Below are positions 11,301 to 21,500 of a DNA stretch of 64,000 bases, piece after piece. Origin of the DNA: Chitinophagaceae bacterium (GTDB taxonomy: Bacteria; Bacteroidota; Bacteroidia; Chitinophagales; Chitinophagaceae); assembly GCA_016722465.1 (NCBI GenBank), contig JADKJC010000005.1, forward strand, positions 1 through 64,000. Direction: 5' to 3'. Every line of letters begins with the position of its first letter. Positions within the stretch are counted from its first letter, which is position 1. The position numbers and the translations under genes were made by a program. The notes under the pieces were generated by a model. The model made no database searches, was not told where the DNA came from, and worked only from the letters and a program-made list of their open reading frames with translations.

Positions 11301-13236
11301 CCGTCATAGCAGTGCCTGAGGTGGTAATACCGGTAACTGTTGGTGCTGCACAGGAAATGGTCACAGCATTATTCTTTATAAACCCGGTATTCGTAAATGC
11401 ACAGGTAATACCAATAACGGTGCCTGAGTTTGTACCACTTATATTAATGGTATTGCTATTGATATTCTTATTTCCCAAAGCTGGAGAAGAAGGACCACCC
11501 AACGAAGATATACCTGTTGCAGAAGTAGTGCCTGCAAGACTTGTGAATGTAATAGTATTATTCACCAACGAATCTGCTACTTCTGAAGGTGTACCTGAAG
11601 TTGACTGGAAGATGATAGAACCGGATGCTGCAACACGATCAACAATCATACTATTAGACCTCACATTAACCAACGCCGTTACTGTTGCGTCCTGGAAAAC
11701 GCCAATTAATGCACCTGTGCTGCGAACAGTAGAGCCCGTTGTATTTAATGTATTACCGACAATATTTGCAGTTGCATGAATAGCATTTGCATTGATATAA
11801 GTAATAGCACCGGAACCATAACTTCCCGATCCGGTCACAGCCTGCTTGATTGTAATGGTATTGCCATTACCGGCACTACCTACATTTAGCGTTGTGGCAG
11901 CACCTGTTGCCACAATACCGTTAATTGGGCTGGTAACAGCCGAGCTTGAAGAGGTAGTTTGATTAACAGTAATTCCGTTATTAAGTGCATTAATGGTGGT
12001 AGCCGCACCTGCAACTGAAATACCCGTCAATGTTGTTGACGTAGTTCCAGCGCCCGATGTCGTTTGATTAATGGTAATCGTATTCCCATTCACTGTATTG
12101 GTTGCCGCTGCAAAAGCTGCAATAATGCCTGAAAAAGTAGAAGCAGAAGCAGCGCTCACAGTTTGGTTAAGCGTAATATTATTTGAACTACCAATAATGG
12201 TACCTGTTGAAAGGCCATATCCAAAAGTAACCCCTGTTACAGCCACTGTTGTACCGGTTTCCGTTAGGTTGATGGTATTGCTGCTTACCTCATTGGTATA
12301 AGTAACAGCGGCAGGATTTGTACCTGCGGAGATATTAACACCAATTGTAGCAATCGTCATCGAATTACTGGTAATATTGTTGTTTCTGATTAGCGCATTT
12401 ACACCGTTGCGGTAACTTACACCTGCTGATGCTGTTGAAAAATTAACATAGCCACCATCAAATGCAGTATTAAATCCATAAGTGATGGTATTGCCCAGAG
12501 GAGCAGTACTGCCACCTATTTCTATTCCGGTTTCAGTAATAGCGGCAGTATTGGGAACAGAAACAACATATACACCAAAAGCAACACTACTAATTGTATT
12601 CCCCTGTACTTTCAACCCACTGTTTAACCCCGCATTACTGGTGGCATTGGCCGAAACCGTTGCTGAAGTAGCAGTGTGTCCCGATGTAGCATACACGCCA
12701 ATTGTATTTTGATAAGTAGCACCTAAAGCAATCGAATTATTTGAAATAACATTATTCTGAGCTCCGTTGGTGGCAGTTGTATAAAAAACGCCCACGCCCA
12801 ACTCGGTCATGTTATTAGTAGCCAATGCAGTGGTTAGATTCGCAGCATTTTCCTGTAACCTGAACCCGGTAATGGTAATGAAATCACCACCCACAATCTT
12901 TATAACTGCGTCCAGCCTGCTGCCCGCTACCTGCGCATTGGATGCAGTAATTATACTGTTTGCCGCACCATTCCCTTGTATGGTAATAGTGTTTACCGCT
13001 GTACCGCTTGCTGTAATAGACAAACCGCCGGCTATGGCAGTTTCCGCACCAGTTGGGCAGGTAATTACAACAGGAGATGTAATGGTAGCCAAATTTAATG
13101 CAGTGATGGCATTGGCCAGACTTGTATAAGTAGGTGCAAGGCCTGAACCACTATTGGTGGTTACTGCAAACTGTGCATTGATATTTGTTGTTCCAAACAG
13201 AACCAACGCAAAAAGCAGGGAATAAATTTTCCGCAT
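5347..13236 (-). CDS. Giant T9SS type-A surface protein with beta-helix (adhesin A)
   Basis: A 2629-residue secreted protein. Residues 1-21 form a signal peptide (cleavage after INA, before QF). Residues ~30-985 are Thr/Asn/Ser-rich with dozens of short N-N-x-I / I-x-x-N rungs, typical of a right-handed parallel beta-helix, and end in DLGADEF. Residues ~990-2040 hold Ig/PKD-like domains (TYQWSSG, SPATGLSATTGTSV, YVWRKAG) and one InlB-like repeat (GANGTVTPAG, YTITPDGGYSI). Residues ~2040-2470 are the module shared almost identically with the next two genes. The last ~90 residues (YTIAPNPVENG, KYSVRIISNNGQ, GTYQVEIVAP) form the T9SS type-A sorting domain. The frame is intact, unlike gene B. An adhesin or matrix role is inferred; no enzyme domain was recognised. 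Confidence 0.85.
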   Translation of the reverse strand: MRKIYSLLFALVLFGTTNINAQFAVTTNSGSGLAPTYTSLANAITALNLATITSPVVITCPTGAETAIAGGLSITASGTAVNTITIQGNGAANSIITASNAQVAGSRLDAVIKIVGGDFITITGFRLQENAANLTTALATNNMTELGVGVFYTTATNGAQNNVISNNSIALGATYQNTIGVYATSGHTATSATVSANATSNAGLNSGLKVQGNTISSVAFGVYVVSVPNTAAITETGIEIGGSTAPLGNTITYGFNTAFDGGYVNFSTASAGVSYRNGVNALIRNNNITSNSMTIATIGVNISAGTNPAAVTYTNEVSSNTINLTETGTTVAVTGVTFGYGLSTGTIIGSSNNITLNQTVSAASASTFSGIIAAFAAATNTVNGNTITINQTTSGAGTTSTTLTGISVAGAATTINALNNGITVNQTTSSSSAVTSPINGIVATGAATTLNVGSAGNGNTITIKQAVTGSGSYGSGAITYINANAIHATANIVGNTLNTTGSTVRSTGALIGVFQDATVTALVNVRSNSMIVDRVAASGSIIFQSTSGTPSEVADSLVNNTITFTSLAGTTSATGISSLGGPSSPALGNKNINSNTINISGTNSGTVIGITCAFTNTGFIKNNAVTISCAAPTVTGITTSGTAMTVTTNSLSLATSTTSPTAMTGIAVSGVGTTNMNNNTISSMSFSGVGGTGPTVLGISYTGASTNTVNINNNAISGIAVGAAGSGGSPTIAAISAAGSILTINKNTICSVSTLFNGASTIVSGIRVTSTSGTNTISNNRIGDLNASAAVTTDGIRGINITSTSATSTLNVYNNTVNISSATTAATFGSTGLFHTTSTTGTTATLDLRNNIIVNSSGFAGAGLTVAYRRSGGAAGSLANYAGTSNRNLFYAGTASANNLIYSDGISSAQTIAAYKAGVFTAGTIAPRDANSVTENPPFLSTACGNANFLKINTVVATGAESGGANIAGITDDFEGDVRNATTPDLGADEFTGTPLPLCTGTPAAATITGAAAVCSGLGTTLSLSTTYTDLGITYQWSSGTTPGGPYPTTLGTNSSQATGALTSTTYYQCVITCTNSGLSFTTVEKAVVVNPLPSVSITPASGTYCTPGGTAVALTASGATTYLWSPATGLSATTGTSVNASPSTSQNYTVIGTDGNGCISPVSNTAAIAVTASPQAVTATATPATICSGATSALSATGTIPFTANQYVFAASTGSLDPMTGATTIIGSPAVSSGTGDDTPSSLQTLGFTFYYEGTAYTQYSISPDGWILLGNGTAAAQFSNAVTSTTNVPKIYPLWDDLSTGTNGNVKVLVSGTAPNRIFIAQWLVTNPRVVANAANATYQAWLYEGNNKIEFRYGTAGTSASASAGLTGLAATNFQSITFSSNTSSTVTANNTITTAPAVGTMYSFTPPSSVSFAWTAVTNLVSPSAQNTLTTALTASETFTVTASNGGCSVQAQAAVAVSTGAAITGDPSALARCAGQTAVFTVSATGPGLTYVWRKAGTPLADGGNISGALSNQLTITNVAAADAASYDVVVTATCGSPVTSLPAALTVNALPADVTVLGAGTFCTNTTITASNGSDGTIYFQGTTSNGTSTATPSMSEVVSTSGTYYFRAQSAAGCWGNQGSAAVVIQTPPGITGTPASICANASGTVAAVAANSCVSFVNSGTTYSGVLTAATDPIALRLSAMDNSASCAFELTTTRNYVAQQFQVSVTGNYVFDMTASSLSDNMGYIMKGTFTPGTCPANPADFVRGDDDDGTGNLPRMGATGVGSGTMTLTAGVTYTLITLNYSASTGTASGTFTWTITPPAGGQIMLSNTGNIEWYTLASGGSPVGTGSPFNPVPSVLANTSTPGTTALYAACSNASSCRTAVNFVINANYTVTASSGANGTVTPAGVTTLSCDGTGDQIYTITPDGGYSIQDVLVDGSSVGAVGTYTFTDVIANHTINATFVINCINVGITNIIASNPGPLCSGQTTNLTANGVVGTNALVTWWTGPNGTGTNLGTGTTLNGVGANTYYARVTGDCGPAQEQSVTVNSIGNTFTGTGDWTDNARWSCGAPPSSGDNVTIAAGANATLNTNFIVSGSLTMTATSTLTVNPTRTLSVDVAATANFNGQSVTFKSDATGTASLGQVNGTLSGATNVTVERYIPNNGFRSWRLLSVPTFGSGQTIRQAWQEGTANPLPQQNNLPNYGTQITGLFSTQSAAAAAGFDSITINAGMLTWNGASWSNVTSTNVALANNKSYFLYIRGERSKSVSGAISNSSATTLRNTGTVHTGDQTTNVGAAAFALVPNLYPSAINFTGLTRTGGVNNLFYIWDSKKLSGNSLGVYQTFSGTNSFNCLISGGSYTLGLPNTTIESGQSFFVTSGAAGTIVLKESAKLSGTNGSLGFRPSANPSRIDSRLYNTNNEMLDANVVVFDAAYDRAVDADDAVKYGNPGANFAIETGSKILAIEGTQPVKENDAIQFRMWNLKQQAYRFEFVASNMNTEGLTAKLEDKYLNTTTALDLAATTTVNFTVDANAASSEANRFRIVFAKAKPVVTDTKQGYTIAPNPVENGTMNLQLRNQPQGKYSVRIISNNGQNLQTRIINHAGGTSSQQIELPSGIASGTYQVEIVAPNKTRTVQQLLVD
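5828..7126 (-). repeat. Shared surface-protein module, copy A
   Basis: A ~1.28-kb block, in frame in adhesin A, nearly identical to 14194-15490 and 19359-20641. It encodes WTDNARWSCGAPPSSGD, then VERYIPNNGFRSWRLLSVP, IRQAWQEGTANPLP, YIRGERSKS, SAINFTGLTRTGGVNN and ends near AIQFRMWNL. Sequence outside the block is homologous but clearly more diverged between copies. Confidence 0.9.
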
Positions 13237-13711
13237 AAACTTGAGTTTAATTAAATAGATGATAAACTTGTTAAAAGATTATTTGAGCAATAGTTAATAA
13301 TGGGTGGCGGAGAAATGGGCTTATCAGTTTATTGGATTTATTATTCTATAAAATCTACCGATGAAATTTTTCAGAACAATTCACGAATATAAAGGATGCA
13401 TTTTTAAATAAGCAACTTTTTATAAATAATTTATTTTTCCAAATAATAAACCCGTGTAATAACACTCTTGTTAAGAGTTGGTTAACTATGCTAACTATTT
13501 ACTTATCTGACTAAATCCAGCTACTGGCATAAATCCTGTGCCTTGAGCCCTGGCTAAAAAGCAGCATTATTCACTGCACGATTTCAAAAAATATTGCTTC
13601 AAAAAACAACATTCATGGCCGGATAAATAAACAGCCCCTCAACTGGGTTGAGGGGCTGCATCCTTATTAATTAGCAAAAGCTTCAATGATTCATTAGAAC
13701 TTCCGGCTCCA
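13237..13711. other. Gap between adhesin A and adhesin B
   Basis: 475 bp without a gene. It holds the AT-rich upstream region of adhesin A (13237 to about 13450) and the terminator of adhesin B at 13632-13658. No LacI-like operator of the type found elsewhere was seen here, so adhesin A differs from the other adhesins in this respect. Confidence 0.6.
13632..13658 (-). terminator. Rho-independent terminator after adhesin B
   Basis: A perfect 12-bp stem (CAGCCCCTCAAC at 13632-13643, GTTGAGGGGCTG at 13647-13658) with a 3-nt loop. Read on the minus strand it is followed by TTTATTTAT. It sits 53 bp past the adhesin B stop. Confidence 0.9.
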
Positions 13712-16700
13712 TTAATTCTTATTAACAAACAGTGTTTTCACCGTCCGTGTTTTACCAGGAGCCACAATCTCTACCTGGTAAGTTCCATTGGCGAGATTCC
13801 CTAAACTGATGGCTTGTGCTGCTGTACCACCGGCATGGTTGACAACCTTTGTCATTGCTGACTGGCCGTTCATACCGATGATCCTTATACTGTACCTGCC
13901 TGCCGGCTGTGCATTGAACTGTAAGTTCATACTGCCTCCCTGTTACAGGGTTCGGTGCAATTGTATAGCCTTGCTTTACGTCTACTGTAACCGGCACTTT
14001 CCTGAATGCTATCCTGAACCTGTTGGCCGCTTTGGAGGCTCCATCGGCTGTTACTGTGAAGTTCACCGTTGTACTGCCCTTCAGGTTAACAGCTGTAGTT
14101 GTTTTCAGGTAGCTGTCTTCCAACACCGCTTCCATACCTGCTGCTTCCATTTTAGTGGTTGCAAACTCAAGCCTGTAATCCTGCTGCTGAAGGTTCCACA
14201 TACGGAACTGGATGGCATCATTTTCTTTTACTGGCTGTGTGCCTTCTATCGCAAGTATCTTACTGCCTGTCTCTATTGCGAAGTTAGCGCCGGGGTTACC
14301 GTACTTAACTGCATCATCTGCATCTACTGCCCTGTCATAAGCGGCATCAAATACTACTACGTTGGCATCCAGCATTTCATTGTTTGTGTTGTACAGCCTG
14401 CTGTCAATCCTGGAAGGGTTGGCTGATGGCCTGAAGCCAAGGCTGCCGTTGGTACCGCTGAGCTTGGCGCTTTCTTTCAGTACGATCGTGCCGGCTGCAC
14501 CGCTCGTTACAAAGAAGCTCTGCCCACTTTCAATCGTAGTGTTTGGAAGGCCCAGGTATAACTACCGCCGCTGATCAAACAGTTAAAGCTGTTCGTGCCG
14601 CTGAAAGTCTGGTATACGCCAAGGCTGTTGCCGCTGAGTTTTTTACTATCCCAGATATAGAACAGGTTGTTTACTCCGCCGGTACGGGTTAAGCCGGTAA
14701 AGTTGATCGCTGACGGGTACAGGTTCGGTACCAGGGCAAAGGCTCCTGCTCCTACGTTAGTCGTCTGGTCGCCCGTGTACACTGTACCGGTATTTCTTAA
14801 GGTAGTAGCCGAAGAATTGGAGATGGCACCTGATACGCTCTTGCTCCTTTCTCCACGGATATACAGGAAGTAGGATTTATTAGTGGCCAGTGCAACATTA
14901 GTGCTGGTTACATTGCTCCAGCTGGCACCGTTCCGGTGAGCATACCGGCATTGATGGTGATACTGTCGAAGCCGGCTGTTGCTGCTGCTGACTGGGTAGA
15001 GAACAAGCCTGTTATCTGTGTACCATAGTTTGGCAGGTTATTCTGCTGTGGCAATGGGTTGGCGGTGCCTTCCTGCCATGCCTGGCGGATGGTTTGGCCA
15101 CTGCCGAAAGTTGGTACGGATAATAACCTCCAGCTTCTGAAACCATTATTTGGGATATATCTTTCTACGGTTACATTGGTAGCGCCGCTCAGTGTACCAT
15201 TTACCTGGCCTAAGCTGGCTGTTCCCGTGGCGTCTGATTTAAACGTTACTGACTGGCCGTTGAAATTGGCAGTGGCTGCTACGTCCACTGACAGTGTCCT
15301 GGTGGGGTTTACTGTTAGTGTACTGGTAGCTGTCATTGTCAAACTGCCGCTTACGATAAAGTTGGTATTGAGTGTGGCGTTGGCGCCTGCTGCGATGGTT
15401 ACATTGTCACCACTTGATGGTGGCGCTCCACAACTCCATCTTGCATTGTCGGTCCAGTCGCCGGTGCCAGTGAAGGTGTTGCCGATACTGCCTACTATAA
15501 CACTCTGCTCTAATGGCCCGCCGCAATCTCCTGTTACATAAGCATAGTAGGTACCTGCTCCCTGGCCTGGCAAACTGGTGCCGGTTCCAAGGTTTGAACC
15601 GGTAGCGCCGGGGCCTGTGTACCAGGTTACTACTGCGTTCGTTCCTGCTACACCGTTAGCGCTCAGCGTTGTTGTTTGGCCTGAACATAATGGACCGGCT
15701 GGTGAGGCACTGGCTGATGTGATGCTGACATTGATACAACTAACAGCAAAGGTTGCACTGATTGAATGAGGAGCAGTTACATTTACGAAATCATAAGTAC
15801 CGCCTGCAGCATACGACCCGGTGGTTAATGCAGTAGCCGGAGTGCCGTCTACTGTTACATCTGTAATTAAATAACCCGGGTCAGGTGTCACAGTGTAGGT
15901 ACCAGTAGCACCGCAGTTCACACTGCCTGTTGCAGGAGTGATTGAACCATTGGCTCCTGATGTTACGGTGATGGTATAAGTATTCAATACAAAGGTTACG
16001 CTAATTGTATGAGCAGCGGTTACACTCGTAAAATCATAGGTGCCACCTGCAGCATAAGATCCTGTTGTTAAAGGAGTAGCAGGTACGCCATCCACTGTTA
16101 CATCTGCAATACTGTAACATCCAGCTGGTGTAATCGTGAAACTTTGATTGCCTCCTGGAGTCACGTAGGTGGTGCCTGGTGAAACAGAACCATTTGGACC
16201 GGAGGTTACTGTGATGAAATATCCAGTTGCATCGCCGAGCGAAAAAGTGCCACCTGTTGTAAGGCCGCCGGCTGCGTTTGTGGTTGCCGAACCTGCTATA
16301 CTTGTTGCTGCAGGATTCGACCATGTACCGGCATTATCTTTACCCACTCTTAAATTAGTAAGTGAAGGTGCTCCGGCTACATCTCCCGGATTTATATAAT
16401 TAAATGTTGCATTGTAAACTGCTGCTGCAGAAAATACCAGCGTCCAGTTGCGGTTTATATAATTTGTTTGATCAATCCCTGAACCACCTGGTGTGGGCCC
16501 TACAGCAGGTGCAGCACCGGGAACCAGCGTACTTGCTGTAACATTGCCTGCTGAAGTGCCTGCTAACAAACCAATTGATACAGGCGTATAATTGCTGGCA
16601 TCACCAATTGGCAGTGCAACGGTTGAAGCACCAGCTGCAACTGCACGTACTAAATTACCATTTACATAGCTTGTTGAGCTGCCTCCTGTTAAAGATGCTC

Positions 16701-18164
16701 CTGCAACTACTTCAGTTATTTTATTAACCCCGGTTTGAACTTTTCCAGCAGTCAATGTCAATGAATCACTTGAAACATCAGTTGCTAAAATGACACTTCC
16801 AAAACTATTATTAATAATTAAGTTGTGGAAAGCCTCAGCAGTTGACTTGGTAATTGTTTGATTAGCTGTTGTAGAATTAAATTCAACTGTTGTAACTGCT
16901 CCGGGTGTGTAAACTCCGTTTGTTCCATTCGTCCAGTTGCCCTTAACTTTTAAAGTGGAACGGTTAGCTGATAAGAGTGTTGCAGCAAAACTATTGCCTC
17001 CAATAATTACATTCCCCGCCACATTTACTACAGGAAGGCCTGTTCCATTACAAATATCCAATTTTGAAATCCCATTAAGTCCCGATACTTTTAAATCTCC
17101 TGTTATATTTAAAGTAAGTGCAGCAGCTCCTGTAAAACGAACGTTCTGGTTATTTGAATTCTGTATATCAAGATTGCCTGCTACTGATGACAAAGTCCCT
17201 GTAAAATTAACACCGCTGGTTTGGCCGGCACAATTCCAGATAAAATTCTGAAAACTTTGATTGCCTGCCACAAATGAGGTTGTAGTGGTAATTCCTTTTA
17301 CTTCACAAATCGAACCAGCAACCCAGGTAACATTAGCAGCGCCATTTACCGCTGATGCAATAAGTGTACCTCCATTACTATTGTGTACATATTTTGCAGT
17401 GGCATTAAGGGTTATAGCCCCGGCCCCGGCTAAAACACCCGTTGTGCCACCTGCTTTATCATCTATTGTGCCGTCAACTATAATTTTACTCCCGGAAACA
17501 ATACTATAGGTACCTGTTGATGTTGCTGCTGGGTTCTTATCTACAAACAGCGTAGTAGATGCAGGTACATTTAATCTGCTTGTAGCTGTTAATAATGTAA
17601 CTGCGAAACCAGCAGTACCCTGGCCTTTGAAGGTTACATCCCCTACAAGGTTAACTATACCACCGGTTGAAACCTGGAGAGCTCCTGCAATTTTGCTATT
17701 ACCAAAAATAGTAGTGGTACCAGCACCGGTATAGTGAATGCCCCATCGGCACCACTGCTTGTACCGGCCCATGTCCAGTTAGACGATGCCCCAAGTGTAA
17801 ATGAAGGCCCGTTCCAGGCAATAAATTGTCCGTTGCTATTGGCCGCAGCAACAGTTCCATCTATCGTAACAGTACCGGAATAACCGCCACCACTTACTAC
17901 GGTTACACTTCTGCTACTGGAAGATTGATAAGTAAGCGTTCCCCCGGCTTGAACAATAAGGGCACCACAAGTAACACCTGCGGCTGAAACTGTTACCGTA
18001 ACCCCATTGGGGATTATAATACTATCTGCCGTAGTAGTAATTGCACTAAATGCAGTATTGCTTGCAGCAAGTGTCCAGGTTCCTGTAACTGCTGTTCTAA
18101 CAACCGCTGAAGCAGAAGCAACTACCAGTAAGGAAACAAGAATTAATGAGAATAATTTTTTCAT
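13712..18164 (-). CDS. Giant T9SS type-A surface protein (adhesin B), several frameshifts
   Basis: About 1484 residues when rejoined. The ATG at 18164 starts MKKLFSLILVSLLVVASASA, a clear signal peptide. Next come G-D-V/N-L repeats like those around T9SS beta-solenoids, then two InlB-like repeats (GANGSITPATG, YTVTPDPGY), the shared module, and a type-A sorting domain (GRYSIRIIGMNGQ, GTYQVEIVAPGKT). Readable pieces are 17655-18164, 14908-17772, 14507-14782, 13752 to ~14551 and 13712-13930. Two breaks can be placed exactly against copies A and C: near 14551 GGCCCAGG replaces GGCCTAAGG, and near 14932 TTCCGG replaces TTCCAGG, each one base short. Other breaks are near 17740 and 13940. Either this copy is a decaying member or the near-identical repeats confused the assembly. 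Confidence 0.75.
14194..15490 (-). repeat. Shared surface-protein module, copy B
   Basis: The second copy of the ~1.28-kb module. Measured between the same end points it is 1281 nt, against 1283 nt in copies A and C; the two missing bases are the two frameshifts near 14551 and 14932. Its variant pattern is mosaic. Near 14470-14530 it matches copy A (CAGTACGATCGTGCCGGCTG); near 14745-14785 it matches copy C (GGCTCCTGCTCCTACG, GTGTACACTG). Confidence 0.9.
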
Positions 18165-18441
18165 AAATGACAATTTGATCGTTAATGTGTATATTATAAG
18201 AAGAAAAAGCAATCATTTTAAGATAGAGCAATAAGTAAAATCTATGCTTCCGGGAGGATAGCCAGGCTGCAACAATCGTATTTAACAACTATCTTCTTTT
18301 TCAACACTTCAAAGGATGGCAAATAAAACAATTAGTTTTCTACGATACGGGGGATAATCTTTACTATACAAAAATCATATACTAAAAAGTATACTAAGCT
18401 ATGGTTTTTATATTGGCATGCTAATTTTACAGACTTCTTTA

Positions 18442-18460
18442 TTTACGCAAACGTTGCCAT
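18442..18460 (+). promoter_or_regulatory. LacI-family-like operator, site 1 (upstream of adhesin B)
   Basis: TTTACGCAAACGTTGCCAT. It has the CG-centred core with A/T on each side that is typical of LacI-family operators, and the same TTTACGCAA-CG arrangement recurs at eight other intergenic places in this window. Confidence 0.65.
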
Positions 18461-18517
18461 CACTTTACTTGTTTATTTTAGGTTTACTTCAGAAGGGGTA
18501 AATGGCTTCCAAAAAAA

Positions 18518-18560
18518 TTGCAACAAAAGTACCCAACACCGCCAGGTATTTTTGTTGCAA
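18518..18560 (-). terminator. Hairpin after adhesin C
   Basis: Inverted repeat TTGCAACAAAA (18518-18528) / TTTTGTTGCAA (18550-18560), an 11-bp stem with a 21-nt loop, 30 bp past the adhesin C stop. Read on the minus strand the 3' arm is followed by TTTTTT. Confidence 0.65.
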
Positions 18561-18589
18561 TCAAACAGCCCTTTGTCCGTACTCTATTA

Positions 18590-21500
18590 TTATTTCCTGT
18601 TCACAAATAACTGCTGCACCGTTCTTGTCTTATCAGGAGCAATGATCTCTACCTGGCAGGCACCCCTTGCCATCGTGGCCGGCAGTTCAAGCAACTGGTT
18701 ACTGTTGCCTCCTGCGTGGTTGATAGTAGTAAGCATTACAGATTGGCCTGCTGTGCTCATGATTCGGACTGCGTATTTACCTGCGGCCTGGTTTATGAAC
18801 TGTAAGTTCACTACCCCATTCTCTACCGGGTTAGGTAATACTGCATAGCCTGGTTTCACATTGCCTGCTCTTGCTTTTACGATCGTGCTATACCTGCTGG
18901 CACCGGCTGTACCTGCACTCTTCACCCTGTAGAAAACCGCTGTTTGTGGCGCTGCTGCATCAAGCAGGTTGTAGCTAAGGTCTGCTCCATTGTTACCTGT
19001 TGCAGTTACACTTCCTACTGAGATAAAGTTCCTGCCATCAGTTGAACGCTCTACTTCGTAGTTGAGAGTGTTTCTTTCTGCTGCTACTTTCCAGTCTACT
19101 TTAATGCCTTCTGTTGTCCTGTTGGCTGCAATACTGATGAACGTGATCGGCAATGGTGCAGATTGTTTGAATACAATCCGGAACCTGTTCGCATCTTTTG
19201 ATGCTGCTGTTGCATCTATCGTAAAGTTCACCATAGTGGTGCCATTTAAGTTGATGGCGGTAGTGTTGTTCAGGTATCTATCTTCCAGCATCGCTGATAA
19301 GCCTTGTGTGTTCATGTTGCTTACGGCAAACTCAAACTTATATGTCTGCTGCTGCAGGTTCCACATACGGAACTGGATGGCATCATTGTTTACAGGTGGC
19401 TGTGTGCCTTCTATTGCCAGTATTTTACTGCCTGTTTCAATGGCGAAGTTAGCACCAGGGTTACCGAACTTAACCGCATCATCTGCATCTACTGCCCTGT
19501 CGTACGCTGCATCGAATACTACTACATTGGCATCCAGCATTTCATTGTTTGTGTTGTACAGCCTGCTGTCAATCCTGGAAGGGTTGGCTGATGGCCTGAA
19601 GCCAAGGCTGCCGTTGGTACCGCTGAGCTTGGCGCTTTCTTTCAGCGTTAAGCTGCCTGCGGTGCTGGTTTGTACAAAGAAACTCTGGCCGCTTTCAATC
19701 GTAGTGTTTGGAAGGCCTAAGGTATAACTACCGCCGCTGATCAAACAGTTAAAGCTGTTCGTACCGCTGAAGGTTTGGTAGAAACCAAGGCTGGTACCGC
19801 TGAGTTTTTTACTGTCCCAGATATAGAACAGGTTGTTTACTCCGCCGGTACGGGTTAAGCCGGTAAAGTTGATCGCTGACGGGTACAGGTTCGGTACCAG
19901 GGCAAAGGCTCCTGCTCCTACGTTAGTCGTCTGGTCGCCCGTGTACACTGTACCGGTATTTCTTAAGGTAGTAGCCGAAGAATTGGAGATGGCACCTGAT
20001 ACGCTCTTGCTCCTTTCTCCACGGATATACAGGAAGTAGGATTTATTATTGGCGAGGGCTACATTAGTGCTGGTTACATTGCTCCAGCTGGCACCGTTCC
20101 AGGTGAGCATACCGGCATTGATGGTGATACTGTCGAAGCCGGCGGCTGCTGCTGCTGACTGGGTAGAGAACAAGCCTGTTATCTGTGTACCATAGTTTGG
20201 CAGGTTATTCTGCTGTGGCAATGGGTTGGCGGTGCCTTCCTGCCATGCCTGGCGGATCGTTTGGCCACTGCCAAAAGTTGGTACGGATAACAACCTCCAG
20301 CTTCTGAAACCATTATTTGGGATATATCTTTCTACGGTTACATTGGTAGCGCCGCTCAGTGTACCATTTACCTGGCCAAGACTTGCTGTACCGGTAGCGT
20401 CTGATTTAAACGTTACAGACTGGCCGTTGAAATTGGCAGTGGCTGCTACGTCCACTGATAGTGTCCTGGTTGGGTTTACTGTTAGTGTACTGGTAGCTGT
20501 CATTGTCAAACTGCCGCTTACGATAAAGTTGGTATTGAGTGTGGCGTTGGCGCCTGCTGCGATGGTTACATTGTCACCACTTGATGGTGGCGCTCCACAG
20601 CTCCATCTTGCATTGTCGGTCCAATTGCCTGTGCCAGTGAAAGTATTGGTGCTGTTGTTGGTAGTTGTAATTGAAGCCGTGCTGGTACAACCGTTAGCTC
20701 CGGTTACTGTTACAGTAAATGTACCTGCGCCAGTTATACTTGCATTGGCATTATTGCCAAGGCCATTGTCCCATGAATAGGTACCACCGCCCGTTGCAGT
20801 TACACTAATAGTTGGGCTGGCACATGTTACAATGGTTGTACCGCTATTGTTTGTAATGCCAGCTGTTGGGGGGGTGTTATCCTGCGTAACCACGATGCTT
20901 GCTGTTGATGAACATCCGCTGGCTGCTGTTACTGTAACAATATAAGTGCCGGGAGCAGTAATGCTTTTAGAGGCACCGCTGCCAAGCCCATTATCCCATG
21001 AGTAAGTACCCCCACCTGTTGCGGTTACACTGATTGATGTAACTGTACAGGTCAATACGGCAGTGCCGGTATTATTGGTGATTCCTGCTGTTGGATTCAA
21101 ACACTCGCCGCCGGTAAATGAAGCTGTGTTGATATCAGATTCAGTTAATCCACTAACAGTAAATTGGTTTGAAGCAGTTGCTGTTGCAGGATACGACCAT
21201 GCTGCACCATTATACCTTGCCCCTTTTATGTTCCCTGATACTGCTACACCCTGCAGATCTGCAGCAGCATAACTCAATTGAAGACTGCCTGCTGAAAAAG
21301 CTGTGAGTGAATTTGAAACAGACCAGTAGCGCTTAATGTATTTAGCCGGATCCAATCCATAGTTAGCAAGGTCTGGATGATCTGCTCCCGTACTGGTTAA
21401 TGTAACTGTACCCGGCACCGTTACATTGCCTGAAAAAGTAGAAGGAGTGTAAGCTGTTGCATCACCGACAGGGAATACGGCAGTGGCAGGCGAACCTGAT

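Larger units (their letters stand above)
18165..18589. other. Gap between adhesin B and adhesin C
   Basis: 425 bp without a gene. It holds the upstream region of adhesin B, with an operator-like site at 18442-18460, about 280 bp before the start codon, and the adhesin C terminator hairpin at 18518-18560. Confidence 0.6.
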
